64,000 nucleotides of DNA from Flavobacterium rakeshii (GTDB lineage Bacteria > Bacteroidota > Bacteroidia > Flavobacteriales > Flavobacteriaceae), in assembly GCF_009741375.1 (NCBI RefSeq), contig NZ_WOWP01000011.1:124001-188000 (forward strand). The letters are read 5' to 3'. The notes below the pieces were generated by a model, which made no database searches, was not told the DNA's origin, and worked only from the letters and a program-made list of their open reading frames with translations. This document shows, in pieces, positions 48,448-58,064 of this stretch. Position 1 is the first letter of the stretch. Every line of letters begins with the position of its first letter. The position numbers and the translations under genes were made by a program.

Positions 48448-49092
48448 ATGAAAGCATACTGGGTCAAAACAGGGAAACTGATTAAAAAGTTGTTTAACGG
48501 TTTTGTTTGGGACATCCCTAACAACAGTAATACCGTATACCTTACTTTTGATGACGGCCCTACTCCCGAGATTACCGAGTGGGTACTTGGTGTACTGAAA
48601 AAACACGACATTAAAGCCACTTTTTTCTGCATAGGTAATAACATCAAAAAGTATCCGGATATTTTTAAAAAGGTAGCAGACGATGGTCACACTATTGCTA
48701 ACCATACCTACAATCACTTAAACGGATGGAAAACCAAAAAGGAAACCTATCTGGAAAATACATTTGCCTGCGAAGAGGTAATTAAAGGCTTTACGCACGA
48801 AGAATACACTACAAAACTATTCAGACCACCTTACGGTAAGATAAAGTCATCTCAAGCTAAAGCAATAAGGGATAAGGGGTACAAAATAATAATGTGGGAT
48901 GTATTGAGTGCTGATTTTGATAAAACCATAACTCCCGAAAAGTGTCTTGAAAACGTTACAGAAAACACAACAGAAGGTAGCGTGATTATTTTTCACGACA
49001 GTGTAAAAGCATTCCCTAATCTGGAATATGCCCTACCAAGAGCAATAGAATACTTAAAGAAGAAAAAGTTTAGGTTTGAGGCTATGCACTAG
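48448..49092 (+). CDS. Polysaccharide deacetylase (NodB homology domain)
   Basis: 214 residues from ATG at 48448. A carbohydrate esterase family 4 domain: TFDDGPTP (D35, D36), metal-binding HTYNH (H86, H90), RPPYGK (R126), MWDVLSADFD (150-158) and the catalytic IIFHDS (H183). It removes N-acetyl groups from a polymer, possibly peptidoglycan or an exopolysaccharide. No signal peptide is visible, so its place in the cell is uncertain. A TTG start at 48421 would lie inside the upstream terminator and is rejected. Its 3' end overlaps the thioredoxin-like gene by 11 nt, tail to tail. Confidence 0.92.
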   Translation: MKAYWVKTGKLIKKLFNGFVWDIPNNSNTVYLTFDDGPTPEITEWVLGVLKKHDIKATFFCIGNNIKKYPDIFKKVADDGHTIANHTYNHLNGWKTKKETYLENTFACEEVIKGFTHEEYTTKLFRPPYGKIKSSQAKAIRDKGYKIIMWDVLSADFDKTITPEKCLENVTENTTEGSVIIFHDSVKAFPNLEYALPRAIEYLKKKKFRFEAMH

Positions 49093-49390
49093 TACTGGTA
49101 AATTCCTGTACCAGCCCGATAATAGTATTAGCATCCAGTTCACCTGATTGCCTCCACACCATTTGTCCTCCCTTGTAAATCATTAACGTAGGAAGTCCTT
49201 TTATTCTTAAAGCATCGGCCAGTTCCTGATTTTTATCTACATCGATTTTTATCACCTTTGCCCTGTCTCCCAGTGCAGCGGCTACATCTCTAATTACAGG
49301 ATGCATTGACACAGAAGGCTCGTTCCACTCTGTGTAAAAATCGATTAGTACAGGTACCGGGGAGTTTATAAGTTCTCCAAATTTTGACAT
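49082..49390 (-). CDS. Thioredoxin-fold protein lacking the active-site cysteines
   Basis: 102 residues, a complete thioredoxin fold: strand VPVLIDFYTEW, helix 2, KVIKIDVDKNQELADALRIKGLPTLMIYKGG with the cis-Pro P67, and C-terminal helix. The usual WCGPC is W22-N-E-P-S26, and the protein contains no Cys at all, so it cannot act as a disulfide reductase. It may be a binding or chaperone-like protein. It is convergent with the deacetylase, with 11 nt overlap. Confidence 0.88.
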   Translation of the reverse strand: MSKFGELINSPVPVLIDFYTEWNEPSVSMHPVIRDVAAALGDRAKVIKIDVDKNQELADALRIKGLPTLMIYKGGQMVWRQSGELDANTIIGLVQEFTSTSA

Positions 49391-49442
49391 AAAAAAAGAT
49401 TTAAACTTACTTAAAAACCTTTAGTTCCAAATAATCTATATA

Positions 49443-49450
49443 CAAATATA
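49443..49450 (-). promoter_or_regulatory. Possible -7 element (TATATTTG) for the thioredoxin-like gene
   Basis: TATATTTG fits TAnnTTTG, 52 nt upstream of the ATG at 49390 and just past the stop of the metallophosphoesterase. No well-spaced -33 element is seen. Confidence 0.35.
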
Positions 49451-49464
49451 ACATTTTTAAGCAA

Positions 49465-50697
49465 TCACGCTACTTTTGAGCCTTTTTTTAGTTCTAATAC
49501 TGTTATTTCTGGCCAAATACCTACCCTACCCGGATAAGCATGGAAGCCAAAGCCTCTGTTTACATAGATGTAGCGTCCTACATTTTCATACAGTCCGCCC
49601 CATTGTTTGTAACGGTACTGTATAGGACTCCACTTAACAAAGCCCGGTATTTCTATACCAAACTGCGATCCGTGTGTGTGCCCGCTAAGGGTTAAATGAT
49701 AATTATCCCTGTGGGTTTTTACCTCATGCTCCCAGTGAGACGGGTCATGACTCATAAGTATTTTAAAGTCGGTTTGCTTAATACCTTCGGATGCTTTTAC
49801 CAAATCACCTGCCTGCTTAAACCCAATTCCCCAGTTCTCAACCCCAATAAGGGCAATTTCATCATTCCCTTTTTTAAGCTTCACATTCTCGTTAAGCAAC
49901 AGTTTGAAATCAATTTGCCTGTGCAGGTCTTTTATAGCCTCAAAGTTTTCGTTCTTGTCCTTTTGCGAAGGCCAGGTAACATACTCACCATAATCATGAT
50001 TCCCTAAAACTGAAAACTTACCGAACTGAGGGGTTTCAATAGATCTAAAAGTTTCAATCCACGGATTCATCTCATCGGCATGGGTGTTTACAATATCACC
50101 GGTAAACAATATAATGTCTGACTTCTGCTCATTAATCATATTAATGGCATGTTCAATTTCATGGTGGTTATCAAAACTACCACTATGCACATCAGATATC
50201 TGGGTAATGGTAAACCCGTCAAAACTATCCGGAAGGTCGGGATAGTAAATCGTTTTTTTATGCACCTTAAAATTGTACTTCCCTTTTGTCATACCATATA
50301 ATAAGGAAAGAAAAGGTATAGCAGCCGCACCAAGCGCTATCTGACTAACAAACTTTCGCCTGCTGGAAAGGAAAGACTCGTTTGTAGTACCCGAGAATTC
50401 TTTAAGAAACCCGCCAATAACACGAATAATATCTTCCCCAAACATAAATGCCATAAGCATCATTTTAGGAATATAAGTTATTAGCAACAGCCCTATAGTA
50501 AAAAGGGTATGTTTGTTTTGCCCTACGCTTCGGTCAAACTGAGTGGCAAACGAGTAAAATATATAAACTACAATTAAAAGGGAAATTACCTGATAAGCAA
50601 TAAGCACCCATTTTATTCGGGTTAATGTTTTTACAGCTTGAAAAGCATATAGCTCTACCAATACCACAAAAACAAAAAGTATAATCCAACGTAACAT
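49465..50697 (-). CDS. Membrane metallophosphoesterase (YkuE-like)
   Basis: 410 residues. Residues 1-95 hold three transmembrane helices. A twin-arginine-like stretch (SSRRKFVSQIALGAAA, 111-126) with a fourth hydrophobic segment follows. The calcineurin-like domain spans 150-410: QISDVHSG (D169, H171), FTGDIVN (D201), LGNHDY (N233, H234), MSHDPSHW and SGHTHGSQ, all metal ligands present. The domain should sit on the outer face of the membrane. Related enzymes cleave lipid-linked or nucleotide phosphodiesters; the substrate here is unknown. Confidence 0.9.
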   Translation of the reverse strand: MLRWIILFVFVVLVELYAFQAVKTLTRIKWVLIAYQVISLLIVVYIFYSFATQFDRSVGQNKHTLFTIGLLLITYIPKMMLMAFMFGEDIIRVIGGFLKEFSGTTNESFLSSRRKFVSQIALGAAAIPFLSLLYGMTKGKYNFKVHKKTIYYPDLPDSFDGFTITQISDVHSGSFDNHHEIEHAINMINEQKSDIILFTGDIVNTHADEMNPWIETFRSIETPQFGKFSVLGNHDYGEYVTWPSQKDKNENFEAIKDLHRQIDFKLLLNENVKLKKGNDEIALIGVENWGIGFKQAGDLVKASEGIKQTDFKILMSHDPSHWEHEVKTHRDNYHLTLSGHTHGSQFGIEIPGFVKWSPIQYRYKQWGGLYENVGRYIYVNRGFGFHAYPGRVGIWPEITVLELKKGSKVA

Positions 50698-50900
50698 CTA
50701 ATTATTTTTAAATAAGTGGGAATAAAGGTATTTCAAAAAAACACCCGATATTCAAATTTAACAAAGTTTCGCATGGCTCGCCTCAAAAAACGCACCATAA
50801 AACAATAAACGACACAGTAGCAGTTATGTAACACAAAAGCCTGACATATTATTCTTATTCTGCACCAGTTTGTTTATTTTTACGCCAAATAGATTTTATC

Positions 50901-53738
50901 ATGTCACAGCAAAAACGACTTTTCCTACTCGATGCATATGCATTAATTTTCCGTGGTTATTATGCCTTTATCAAGAACCCTAGGATAAACTCCAAAGGGA
51001 TGGACACATCGGCAATTATGGGATTTATGAACTCCCTGCTGGATGTGATAAAGCGCGAAAAACCAGATCATTTAGCTGTTGCTTTTGATAAGGGAGGAAG
51101 TGCTGTGCGTACTGAGATGTTTGAGGCATATAAAGCCAACAGAGATGAAACCCCTGAGGCTATAAAACTGGCAGTTCCTTATATACAGGAAATTCTTAAA
51201 GCAATGCACATCCCAATTGTAGAGCTTGCAGGCTGTGAGGCCGATGACCTTATAGGAACCATTGCAAAACAGGCCGAAAAACAGGGTTATCAAACTTTTA
51301 TGGTAACACCCGATAAGGATTTTGCCCAGCTGGTTAGCGAAAACATTTTTATGTACCGCCCTGCCAGAATGGGGAACGGTATAGAGATATGGGGTGTACC
51401 CGAAGTACTGGAGCGTTTTGAGATAGAAAGACCGGAACAGGTTATTGATTTTCTGGGTATGATGGGTGATGCTGTGGATAATATACCGGGACTACCAGGG
51501 GTGGGAGAAAAAACTGCCAAAAAACTACTTAAAGAATACGGCTCTATGGAAAATCTTTTGGCCAACACACATGAGCTAAAAGGTAAAATGAAGGAAAAAA
51601 TTGAGCAGAATGCCGATCAGGGAAGACTATCTAAAGTACTGGCGACGATTATTACCGACTGTGATGTGACTTTTGATGAGAAAGACTATGAGCTTTCCAA
51701 ACCGGATACCGAAAAAGTAGAAGCCATTTTTAATGACCTTGAGTTTAGAAGAATGGCCGACCAGTTCCACAAACTGTTTGCCGATGGCGAGGAGTATAGT
51801 GAAATTTCAAACAACAGTACCGCCCCTACCAAAAAGGTAGCCAAAAGTGACGATCAGCAGTTTTCACTATTTGGAGGCGGAGAAGAAACTCCGTCGGCAG
51901 ACACTGCAACCGAGAGTTTTTACAAAAACCTGGAGACCACAAACCATTTTTACCAGTTGGTTCAGGGTAACCTGGCAACCGGATTACTAATTAAAGACAT
52001 GCTGAAACAGCCTAGTGTTTGTTTTGACACCGAAACTACAGGAGTAAATACACTTACTGCCGAACTGGTAGGTATGTCATTCTCGTGGGAAACCGGAAAA
52101 GGTTTTTACATTCCGTTTCCTGAAAACCGGGACGAAGCACAGGAACTAATCAATAAATTCATTCCGTTTTTTGAGGATGAGAACATAGAAAAAATAGGTC
52201 AGAATCTTAAATACGACCTACAGGTACTTTCCAACTACGGCATTACCGTAAAAGGGAAAATATTTGACACCATGATTGCCCATTACCTTATTAATCCTGA
52301 TATGAGGCACGGTATGGATATACTGGCAGAAACCTATCTGCAATATTCCCCAAAGCCTATTGAGGAACTTATTGGGAAGAAGGGTAAGAACCAAAAGTCA
52401 ATGCGCGATGTGGAACTGGAGCTTATTAAGGAATATGCCTCTGAAGATGCTGATATTACCCTACAGCTAAAAGAACTTTTTGCACCACAACTGGAAGCTA
52501 CCGGAACTCGTAAACTGTTTGATGAAATAGAAATTCCGTTAATGCCTGTACTGGCCGATATGGAACACGAAGGAATTAGACTTGATACTGATTACCTGAA
52601 ACAGCTTTCTACAGAACTTTCAAACGATGCTAAAACATTAGAGCAACGTATCTATGAAGTTGCCGGAGAGACATTCAATCTTGCTTCTCCAAAACAGCTG
52701 GGCGACATTTTATTTGACAAACTAAAAATAGGCGGAGCCAAACAGAAAAAAACCAAAACCGGACAATATGCTACCGGAGAGGAAGTCCTTTCTTACCTGG
52801 CAAAAGACAATCCTATTGTACAGGATATTTTAGACTGGCGACAGTTGGTTAAACTGCAAAACACTTATGTAGATGCGCTACCGTTACAGGTACAGGAAAC
52901 CACAGGTCGTGTACATACCGATTATATGCAGACGGTTGCAGCTACCGGACGTTTGAGTTCCAACAACCCTAACCTGCAAAACATCCCTATACGTACCGAA
53001 AGAGGACGACAGATACGTAAAGCCTTTATAGCAAGAGATGAAAACTACACCCTTGTTTCTGCCGATTACTCGCAGATAGAGCTTCGTATTATTGCAGCCC
53101 TGAGCGGTGACCCCGAAATGGTAAAATCATTCCAAAACGGGGAAGACATTCACGCTTCTACCGCCGCAAAAGTGTTTAATGTACCGCTTAACGAAGTAAC
53201 CCGCGAACAGCGTAGCCACGCCAAAACGGTAAACTTTGGTATTATATATGGTGTTTCGGCCTTTGGGTTAAGTAACCAAACATCGCTAAGCCGTTCGGAA
53301 TCAAAAGAGCTTATTGACACTTATTACAAAACCTACCCTACCCTTAAAAAGTATATTAACGACCAGATAGAGTGGGCACGTGAAAACGGTTATGTTCAAA
53401 CCATATCAGGACGCCGCCGTTACCTTAAGGATATCAACTCGCAAAACGCAGTAGTACGCGGAGCTGCCGAACGTAATGCCGTTAACGCGCCAATACAGGG
53501 TAGCGCTGCCGATATTATTAAGATTGCGATGATAAACATCCATAAAAAACTAACAGATGAGAACTGGAAGAGCAAAATGTTACTACAGGTACACGATGAG
53601 CTTGTGTTTGATGTTCACAACAGTGAGCTGGATAAAATAAAACCAATGATTAAGCATGAAATGGAAAACGCCTTTAAAATGGCAGTTCCGCTTGATGTGG
53701 AAATTGGCGAAGGTCACAACTGGCTTGAAGCACATTAA
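50901..53738 (+). CDS. polA: DNA polymerase I
   Basis: 945 residues. The 5'-3' exonuclease domain (1-300, LFLLDAYALIFRGYYAF, GCEADDLIGT) is followed by a 3'-5' exonuclease with the DEDD acids (FDTETTG near 378, GQNLKYDL near 437, EDADITL near 517), so proofreading should be active. The polymerase domain has motif A SADYSQIELR (720), motif B KTVNFGIIYG (about 775) and motif C LQVHDELVFD (895). It works in Okazaki fragment processing and repair. Monocistronic; its 3' terminator is shared with the convergent KAP gene. Confidence 0.97.
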   Translation: MSQQKRLFLLDAYALIFRGYYAFIKNPRINSKGMDTSAIMGFMNSLLDVIKREKPDHLAVAFDKGGSAVRTEMFEAYKANRDETPEAIKLAVPYIQEILKAMHIPIVELAGCEADDLIGTIAKQAEKQGYQTFMVTPDKDFAQLVSENIFMYRPARMGNGIEIWGVPEVLERFEIERPEQVIDFLGMMGDAVDNIPGLPGVGEKTAKKLLKEYGSMENLLANTHELKGKMKEKIEQNADQGRLSKVLATIITDCDVTFDEKDYELSKPDTEKVEAIFNDLEFRRMADQFHKLFADGEEYSEISNNSTAPTKKVAKSDDQQFSLFGGGEETPSADTATESFYKNLETTNHFYQLVQGNLATGLLIKDMLKQPSVCFDTETTGVNTLTAELVGMSFSWETGKGFYIPFPENRDEAQELINKFIPFFEDENIEKIGQNLKYDLQVLSNYGITVKGKIFDTMIAHYLINPDMRHGMDILAETYLQYSPKPIEELIGKKGKNQKSMRDVELELIKEYASEDADITLQLKELFAPQLEATGTRKLFDEIEIPLMPVLADMEHEGIRLDTDYLKQLSTELSNDAKTLEQRIYEVAGETFNLASPKQLGDILFDKLKIGGAKQKKTKTGQYATGEEVLSYLAKDNPIVQDILDWRQLVKLQNTYVDALPLQVQETTGRVHTDYMQTVAATGRLSSNNPNLQNIPIRTERGRQIRKAFIARDENYTLVSADYSQIELRIIAALSGDPEMVKSFQNGEDIHASTAAKVFNVPLNEVTREQRSHAKTVNFGIIYGVSAFGLSNQTSLSRSESKELIDTYYKTYPTLKKYINDQIEWARENGYVQTISGRRRYLKDINSQNAVVRGAAERNAVNAPIQGSAADIIKIAMINIHKKLTDENWKSKMLLQVHDELVFDVHNSELDKIKPMIKHEMENAFKMAVPLDVEIGEGHNWLEAH

Positions 53739-53745
53739 AAATCAC

Positions 53746-53775
53746 AAAGAGCGCTATTATAGCGCTCTTGTTATT
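53746..53775. terminator. Intrinsic terminator shared by polA and the KAP gene
   Basis: AAGAGCGCTA and TAGCGCTCTT arms with a TTA loop (53748-53770). The KAP stop codon at 53757 lies inside it. Its T tracts are modest, so it is weaker than the others. Confidence 0.7.
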
Positions 53776-55220
53776 ATGTCTTTTGCTGATTTAAATGTTG
53801 AGGCTGATAAATTTTTATCTTGAGTAAGAACATGAATATTTAGCATTAAATAATTATAAAAATTAAGCTCAATCATATTACCTTTCACAATAAAACTCTT
53901 TCTATATAAAAGTGATGGCGTTTTCACTAGTTCTTCAAAATTTGACGGACAAATTGTAAGCACAAAATCATCATTATTTAATATAGCGGCATCTTGATAG
54001 AATTGTTTAAAAGGAGTATTTATAAGACTCTCATTAGATAATTTTTCTAAATAATAAGGACGTACTGAATCATTACTAGACTGTAAATCTTTTTTATATT
54101 GCCTATTAAAAGTTACCTTTTTGTATGAATAATTCACGAAACCGTTATAAAAATCATGATAAAACTCATGCAAAATGATTAAATAAAAAACTAGTAGAGT
54201 TTCAAATAGACTGTTATTATCTTCATCAACATCTATATTAGGAAAATCATCTAATACATTTAATTTTTTCACATTACGTAATAAAGCAAATTTATTAAGC
54301 ACTTTTTTAACTCTTCTTGGATTTGTAAAATCCAATTTAACAAGAAAATCTTCAATCCATCCACTCATTTTTAATTTCACACCAGCTGATTCATATATTC
54401 TATCTCCAAAATATTTATTCAAAAGAAGCCTTAAACTATTATAGTAAGGCATAGTAAAAGATATATCAAAAATCTTCTCCAAATATTCATTGGCTTTTAT
54501 CACTTCACCATACTTCGTTCTAACTGCCTCTTCAACTGCTTTTTTATCTATACCACAAAAGAAAATTGTTTTCTCTCCATAAGTAAAAAACAATTTTATT
54601 GCTGACAAAAGATTTAGCACCTGTTCTGGTTCACACCTGTCTAAATCATCAATAAATACTATATTGTACTTCTGTTCACTCTTAGCTATAATCTTATCCT
54701 CAAGACGAACAAACTCCTTTTTAAAGTTCTCTAATGCTTTGTAAAAAGTCAATTCTTCCTCTTTTGATACTTCTTCAACAAAGGCAGCCGGATCAAGTTC
54801 AACTCCGGGACCACCAGGAAACAAAGGGATATTCATCTTGATAGACTTCCCCAATCCTCTTAAAACCCTACCTCCAAATTTTAATATTTCATCACAGGTC
54901 TCACCTAATGCATCCCTATTTTCTGAGGCTAAAAATTCAATTAGGGAATAGGCTAAATTCTCATCTTTTTCAAACTCCCAAGCTTCAAAAAAAAATGTAT
55001 TAAAATCACTTTTTAATTCAGTCTGTAAGTATTTCATTAAGCTACTTTTCCCGCTTCCCCACTCACCATATAGTGAAAACATTTTTATTTCATTAAACTG
55101 CTCTTTGTTATTAATCAAAATAGCTTTAATTATATCAGCTTTATCAAGTAAGCCTAAATAGTCAGTTTCATTAGTAAGTTGTTCTACGGGTAAGTTTGAA
55201 AGTAATCTTGGTGTGGTCAT
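53757..55220 (-). CDS. KAP family P-loop NTPase
   Basis: 487 residues. Walker A is YGEWGSGKSSLM (51-62), and the KAP-type Walker B is VFIDDLDRCEP (188-198), followed by sensor-like LSAIKLFF and FFCGIDKKAVEEAV. The family often has a membrane insertion; here there is only a weak hydrophobic segment near 340-360 (LLVFYLIILHEFYHDF). KAP NTPases occur in some phage-defence and signalling contexts. The gene is visibly more AT-rich than polA or the hydrolase on either side, and stands alone, which hints at horizontal transfer. Exact function unknown. Confidence 0.87.
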   Translation of the reverse strand: MTTPRLLSNLPVEQLTNETDYLGLLDKADIIKAILINNKEQFNEIKMFSLYGEWGSGKSSLMKYLQTELKSDFNTFFFEAWEFEKDENLAYSLIEFLASENRDALGETCDEILKFGGRVLRGLGKSIKMNIPLFPGGPGVELDPAAFVEEVSKEEELTFYKALENFKKEFVRLEDKIIAKSEQKYNIVFIDDLDRCEPEQVLNLLSAIKLFFTYGEKTIFFCGIDKKAVEEAVRTKYGEVIKANEYLEKIFDISFTMPYYNSLRLLLNKYFGDRIYESAGVKLKMSGWIEDFLVKLDFTNPRRVKKVLNKFALLRNVKKLNVLDDFPNIDVDEDNNSLFETLLVFYLIILHEFYHDFYNGFVNYSYKKVTFNRQYKKDLQSSNDSVRPYYLEKLSNESLINTPFKQFYQDAAILNNDDFVLTICPSNFEELVKTPSLLYRKSFIVKGNMIELNFYNYLMLNIHVLTQDKNLSASTFKSAKDIITRAL

Positions 55221-55299
55221 TTATTTATGTTTTAGGTCAATAAATTTAACTAAATAAAAGTTATAATTTAGTGCAATGAATTTCAATCAACAACCAGCT

Positions 55300-56625
55300 A
55301 TGAGAAAAACCGCTTTATTTCTATTTTTCTTAATGGCTTCGGCACAGGGTATTGCCCAAACCGAACCCAAGTTTGAAAAAATAGATCAGCTTTTAAACCA
55401 CTTTTATACTAACGACCGCTTTATGGGATCGGTTTCCATAAGGGAGGGTAACGATGTGGTTTTTGAAAACGCTTACGGCTATACCGATGCAGAAAACGGC
55501 ATTAAGGCAAATACCCATACCAAATACAAAATTGGCTCGATAACAAAAATGTTTACTGCCGCTATTGTGCTTCAGTTAATTGAAGACAAAAAGCTTACAC
55601 TGAACACCAAACTGTCCCAGTTTTATCCGGAGGTAAAAAATGCCGACAGCATAACCATAGACCATTTACTTAGCCATAAAAGCGGTATTTATAACTATAC
55701 AAATGCTGATGATTTTGTTGAGTATACCGTAAATGCCCAAACTAAAATGGACATGCTAAAAAGGATTGCAGGGTTTGACCCTGTGTTCAAACCGGGTGAA
55801 AAAGCCGAATACAGCAACTCTAACTATGTACTACTGGGCTATATTATTGAAGATGTAACCAAAAAAACATACAAGGCAAACGTTAACGACAGAATTACCA
55901 GACCGGTAAAACTAACCGATACCTATTATTACTCTAAAACCAACCCAAAAAGAAACGAGGCTTACTCGTATACTTTTGAAGGCGGTAAATGGGTACAGTC
56001 GGATGAGTGGGACAGCTCTGTAGCTTATGCTGCCGGAGCATTGGTTTCTACCCCAAACGACCTTACCAAATTCATAAAGGCGCTGTTTGACGGAAAAATA
56101 ATCAAAAAGGAATCGCTTGAAATAATGAAAACCATGGATATGGGTTACGGCAGAGGGATGTTTATTTTCCCTTTTAACAGCCGTAATTTTTATGGTCATA
56201 ACGGCGGCATCGAATCGTTTACTTCTGTTTTAGGTTACTACCCAAAAGAACAGATGTCAATATCGGTTATTCAAAACGGCAGTAACTACGACCTAAACGA
56301 AATTTTAATCGGCATTTTAAGCTGTTATTATAAAATACCTTACCCATTACCTAACCTGACTATTGCAGAGGTAGCTCCTGAAGTTTTAAAAGGCTATGAG
56401 GGAACTTATGATTCATCTGAGATTCCGTTAGAGATAACCGTTAAATACACCGAAAACGGATTGACAGCTCAGGCCACAGGGCAAAGCGCTTTCCCGCTGA
56501 CTCCTACCAGCGACACTCAGTTTATATTTAATCAGGCGAATATTGAAATAACATTTAAGGATAACAACAGCTTTGTACTCAAACAGGGACAAATGCAGTT
56601 TAATTATACCAGAAAAGAACAATAA
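55300..56625 (+). CDS. Exported serine hydrolase, beta-lactamase/DD-peptidase family
   Basis: 441 residues from ATG 55300, which gives a clean signal peptide (MRKTALFLFFLMASAQGIAQ); an ATG at 55276 would add eight residues and is possible. The class C beta-lactamase fold shows SxxK as S80-ITK83, YSN near 162-165 (EYSNSNY) and HNGG near 300. A lipocalin-like C-terminal domain (about 355-441) follows. These enzymes act on D-Ala peptides or esters rather than necessarily on antibiotics; resistance cannot be inferred. Divergent from the KAP gene. Confidence 0.92.
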   Translation: MRKTALFLFFLMASAQGIAQTEPKFEKIDQLLNHFYTNDRFMGSVSIREGNDVVFENAYGYTDAENGIKANTHTKYKIGSITKMFTAAIVLQLIEDKKLTLNTKLSQFYPEVKNADSITIDHLLSHKSGIYNYTNADDFVEYTVNAQTKMDMLKRIAGFDPVFKPGEKAEYSNSNYVLLGYIIEDVTKKTYKANVNDRITRPVKLTDTYYYSKTNPKRNEAYSYTFEGGKWVQSDEWDSSVAYAAGALVSTPNDLTKFIKALFDGKIIKKESLEIMKTMDMGYGRGMFIFPFNSRNFYGHNGGIESFTSVLGYYPKEQMSISVIQNGSNYDLNEILIGILSCYYKIPYPLPNLTIAEVAPEVLKGYEGTYDSSEIPLEITVKYTENGLTAQATGQSAFPLTPTSDTQFIFNQANIEITFKDNNSFVLKQGQMQFNYTRKEQ

Positions 56626-56656
56626 AAAAAGCCTCCTAAACGGAGGCTTTTTTTAT
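56624..56656. terminator. Bidirectional terminator between hydrolase and LacI gene
   Basis: AAAAAGCCTCC and GGAGGCTTTTT arms with a short loop, long A and T tracts on both sides; it lies between two convergent stops. Confidence 0.88.
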
Positions 56657-56657
56657 T

Positions 56658-57683
56658 TTATAACTTACGGGTCGATTCCCTTTGTCTTAATTCGGTTTTA
56701 ATTACGCGGGTTTCATAATCCGGCTCTTCACCTTCTTTAGCTTCCAGCCTCTTGATAAGCATCTCTGCTGCTGCCGACCCAATTTCAGGTCCGTGCTGGC
56801 TTACTGTACTTAGGCTAGGTGTTAGTCGTTTTGACCAAACCCCATCGGCAAAACCAATAATGGAAAGCTCCTCCGGAATTTTAATCCCTCTTTTAATAGC
56901 CGCTTTCATCCCCATTACCGATGCGTGTTCGTCGAGAGCAAAAACCCCATCCAGTTTATTATTATCAAACAAATCCTGAAGTTTAGCATCAAACTCCTCG
57001 GTACTTTCTGTTCTCAGGATTATTTTATCGTTTACTTTAATTCCGTTTACTGCAAGGGCTTTTAAATAACCCTCTGCTCTAAGTTTACCAACGCTAAGAT
57101 TATCAATAGTAGAAAGCAAGGCTATATTCTTGCAATTGGACTTTATAAAGTGATCCATAGAATATACAGCCGAATCAAAATCATCTACAATAACCTTATC
57201 ACAATTTACATCGTCAGATATCCTGTCAAACATCACTATAGGCAAATCATCTGCCATAGCTTCCTTAAAGTGTTTAAACTCGCCTTCCTTTTGCGTCTCT
57301 TCGGATATCGAAAGGATAAACCCGTCTATAGTACCGTTACTAAGCATGTCCATAGCGTGGATTTCCTTTTCAAGCGATTCGTTAGAGATACAGGTAATCA
57401 CATTGTAACCCTTTTCGTTAGCGGTTTTCTCTATACCGCTAAAAACCTTGGCAAAAAACGGGTTCAGGATGTTTGGAATAATAACCCCAATGGTTTTAGA
57501 CCTTTTGTTTTTAAGGTTCACCGCCATGTGGTTAGGCTTATAGTTTTTAAGCTTGGCAAACTCCTGTACTTTAATTTTTGTAGGCTCACTAATTTCAGGG
57601 CTGTTGCTTAAAGCTTTAGACACTGTGGACACAGAGACATTTAGCTCTTTTGCGATCTGTTTTAATGTAGCTTTTGGTTTCAT
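56658..57683 (-). CDS. LacI family transcriptional regulator
   Basis: 341 residues. A helix-turn-helix at 5-25 (TLKQIAKELNVSVSTVSKAL), hinge near 50-58, then a periplasmic-binding-protein-like effector domain (TIGVIIPNILNPFFAKVFSG; VMFDRIS near 155; GFADGVWSKRLTPSLSTVSQ near 275). LacI regulators sense sugars or related ligands. No sugar operon is adjacent: the hydrolase is convergent and the ferritin-like genes are divergent after 381 nt, so the target is unclear. Confidence 0.93.
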   Translation of the reverse strand: MKPKATLKQIAKELNVSVSTVSKALSNSPEISEPTKIKVQEFAKLKNYKPNHMAVNLKNKRSKTIGVIIPNILNPFFAKVFSGIEKTANEKGYNVITCISNESLEKEIHAMDMLSNGTIDGFILSISEETQKEGEFKHFKEAMADDLPIVMFDRISDDVNCDKVIVDDFDSAVYSMDHFIKSNCKNIALLSTIDNLSVGKLRAEGYLKALAVNGIKVNDKIILRTESTEEFDAKLQDLFDNNKLDGVFALDEHASVMGMKAAIKRGIKIPEELSIIGFADGVWSKRLTPSLSTVSQHGPEIGSAAAEMLIKRLEAKEGEEPDYETRVIKTELRQRESTRKL

Positions 57684-58064
57684 ATACTGCGGATAAATTC
57701 TTAATGTAAAGAAACGAAAAAAAATGAATTTATAACGGTTATTACACCAATAAAAAGGACATAAAACACTAAAAACTCATTATTCCTTATCTTTTTTATT
57801 AAAAAAGAAAAATTAAAATCTCCTTTAAAACCTCCACAACTCACATACAGCTAACCCTTTGAAACAAAAGACTTAAACATTAAAAAGTATTCAAAAATAA
57901 GATATTAAACACTACGTATTAAAATCAAAAAATGTTAAAAAAATACAAAAATGAGAATATACCAAAAACCAATATTGAAAATAAGGCGTAAGTAAAAACA
58001 TCAACCGTACACTAAACCTACATCGGTAGAAAAGCAATTATTATTAACCTCAAAATCTTTAATT
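57684..58064. other. AT-rich intergenic region with no recognisable gene
   Basis: About 380 nt between the divergent LacI and ferritin-like genes. It is strongly A-rich on the plus strand. I found no reading frame, RNA or clear TAnnTTTG promoter at the right place for either gene; one TATTTTTG (minus, 57899-57892) is about 210 nt from the LacI start. It probably holds control signals for both genes. Confidence 0.4.

Noticed and set aside
53757..55220. Multi-gene defence island around the KAP gene
   Set aside because: No partner nuclease, methylase or sensor gene lies within several kb; neighbours are core genes.
55276..56625. Antibiotic-resistance beta-lactamase
   Set aside because: SxxK/YSN/HNGG residues and a lipocalin-like tail fit the broad serine hydrolase family; nothing in the sequence supports a resistance role.
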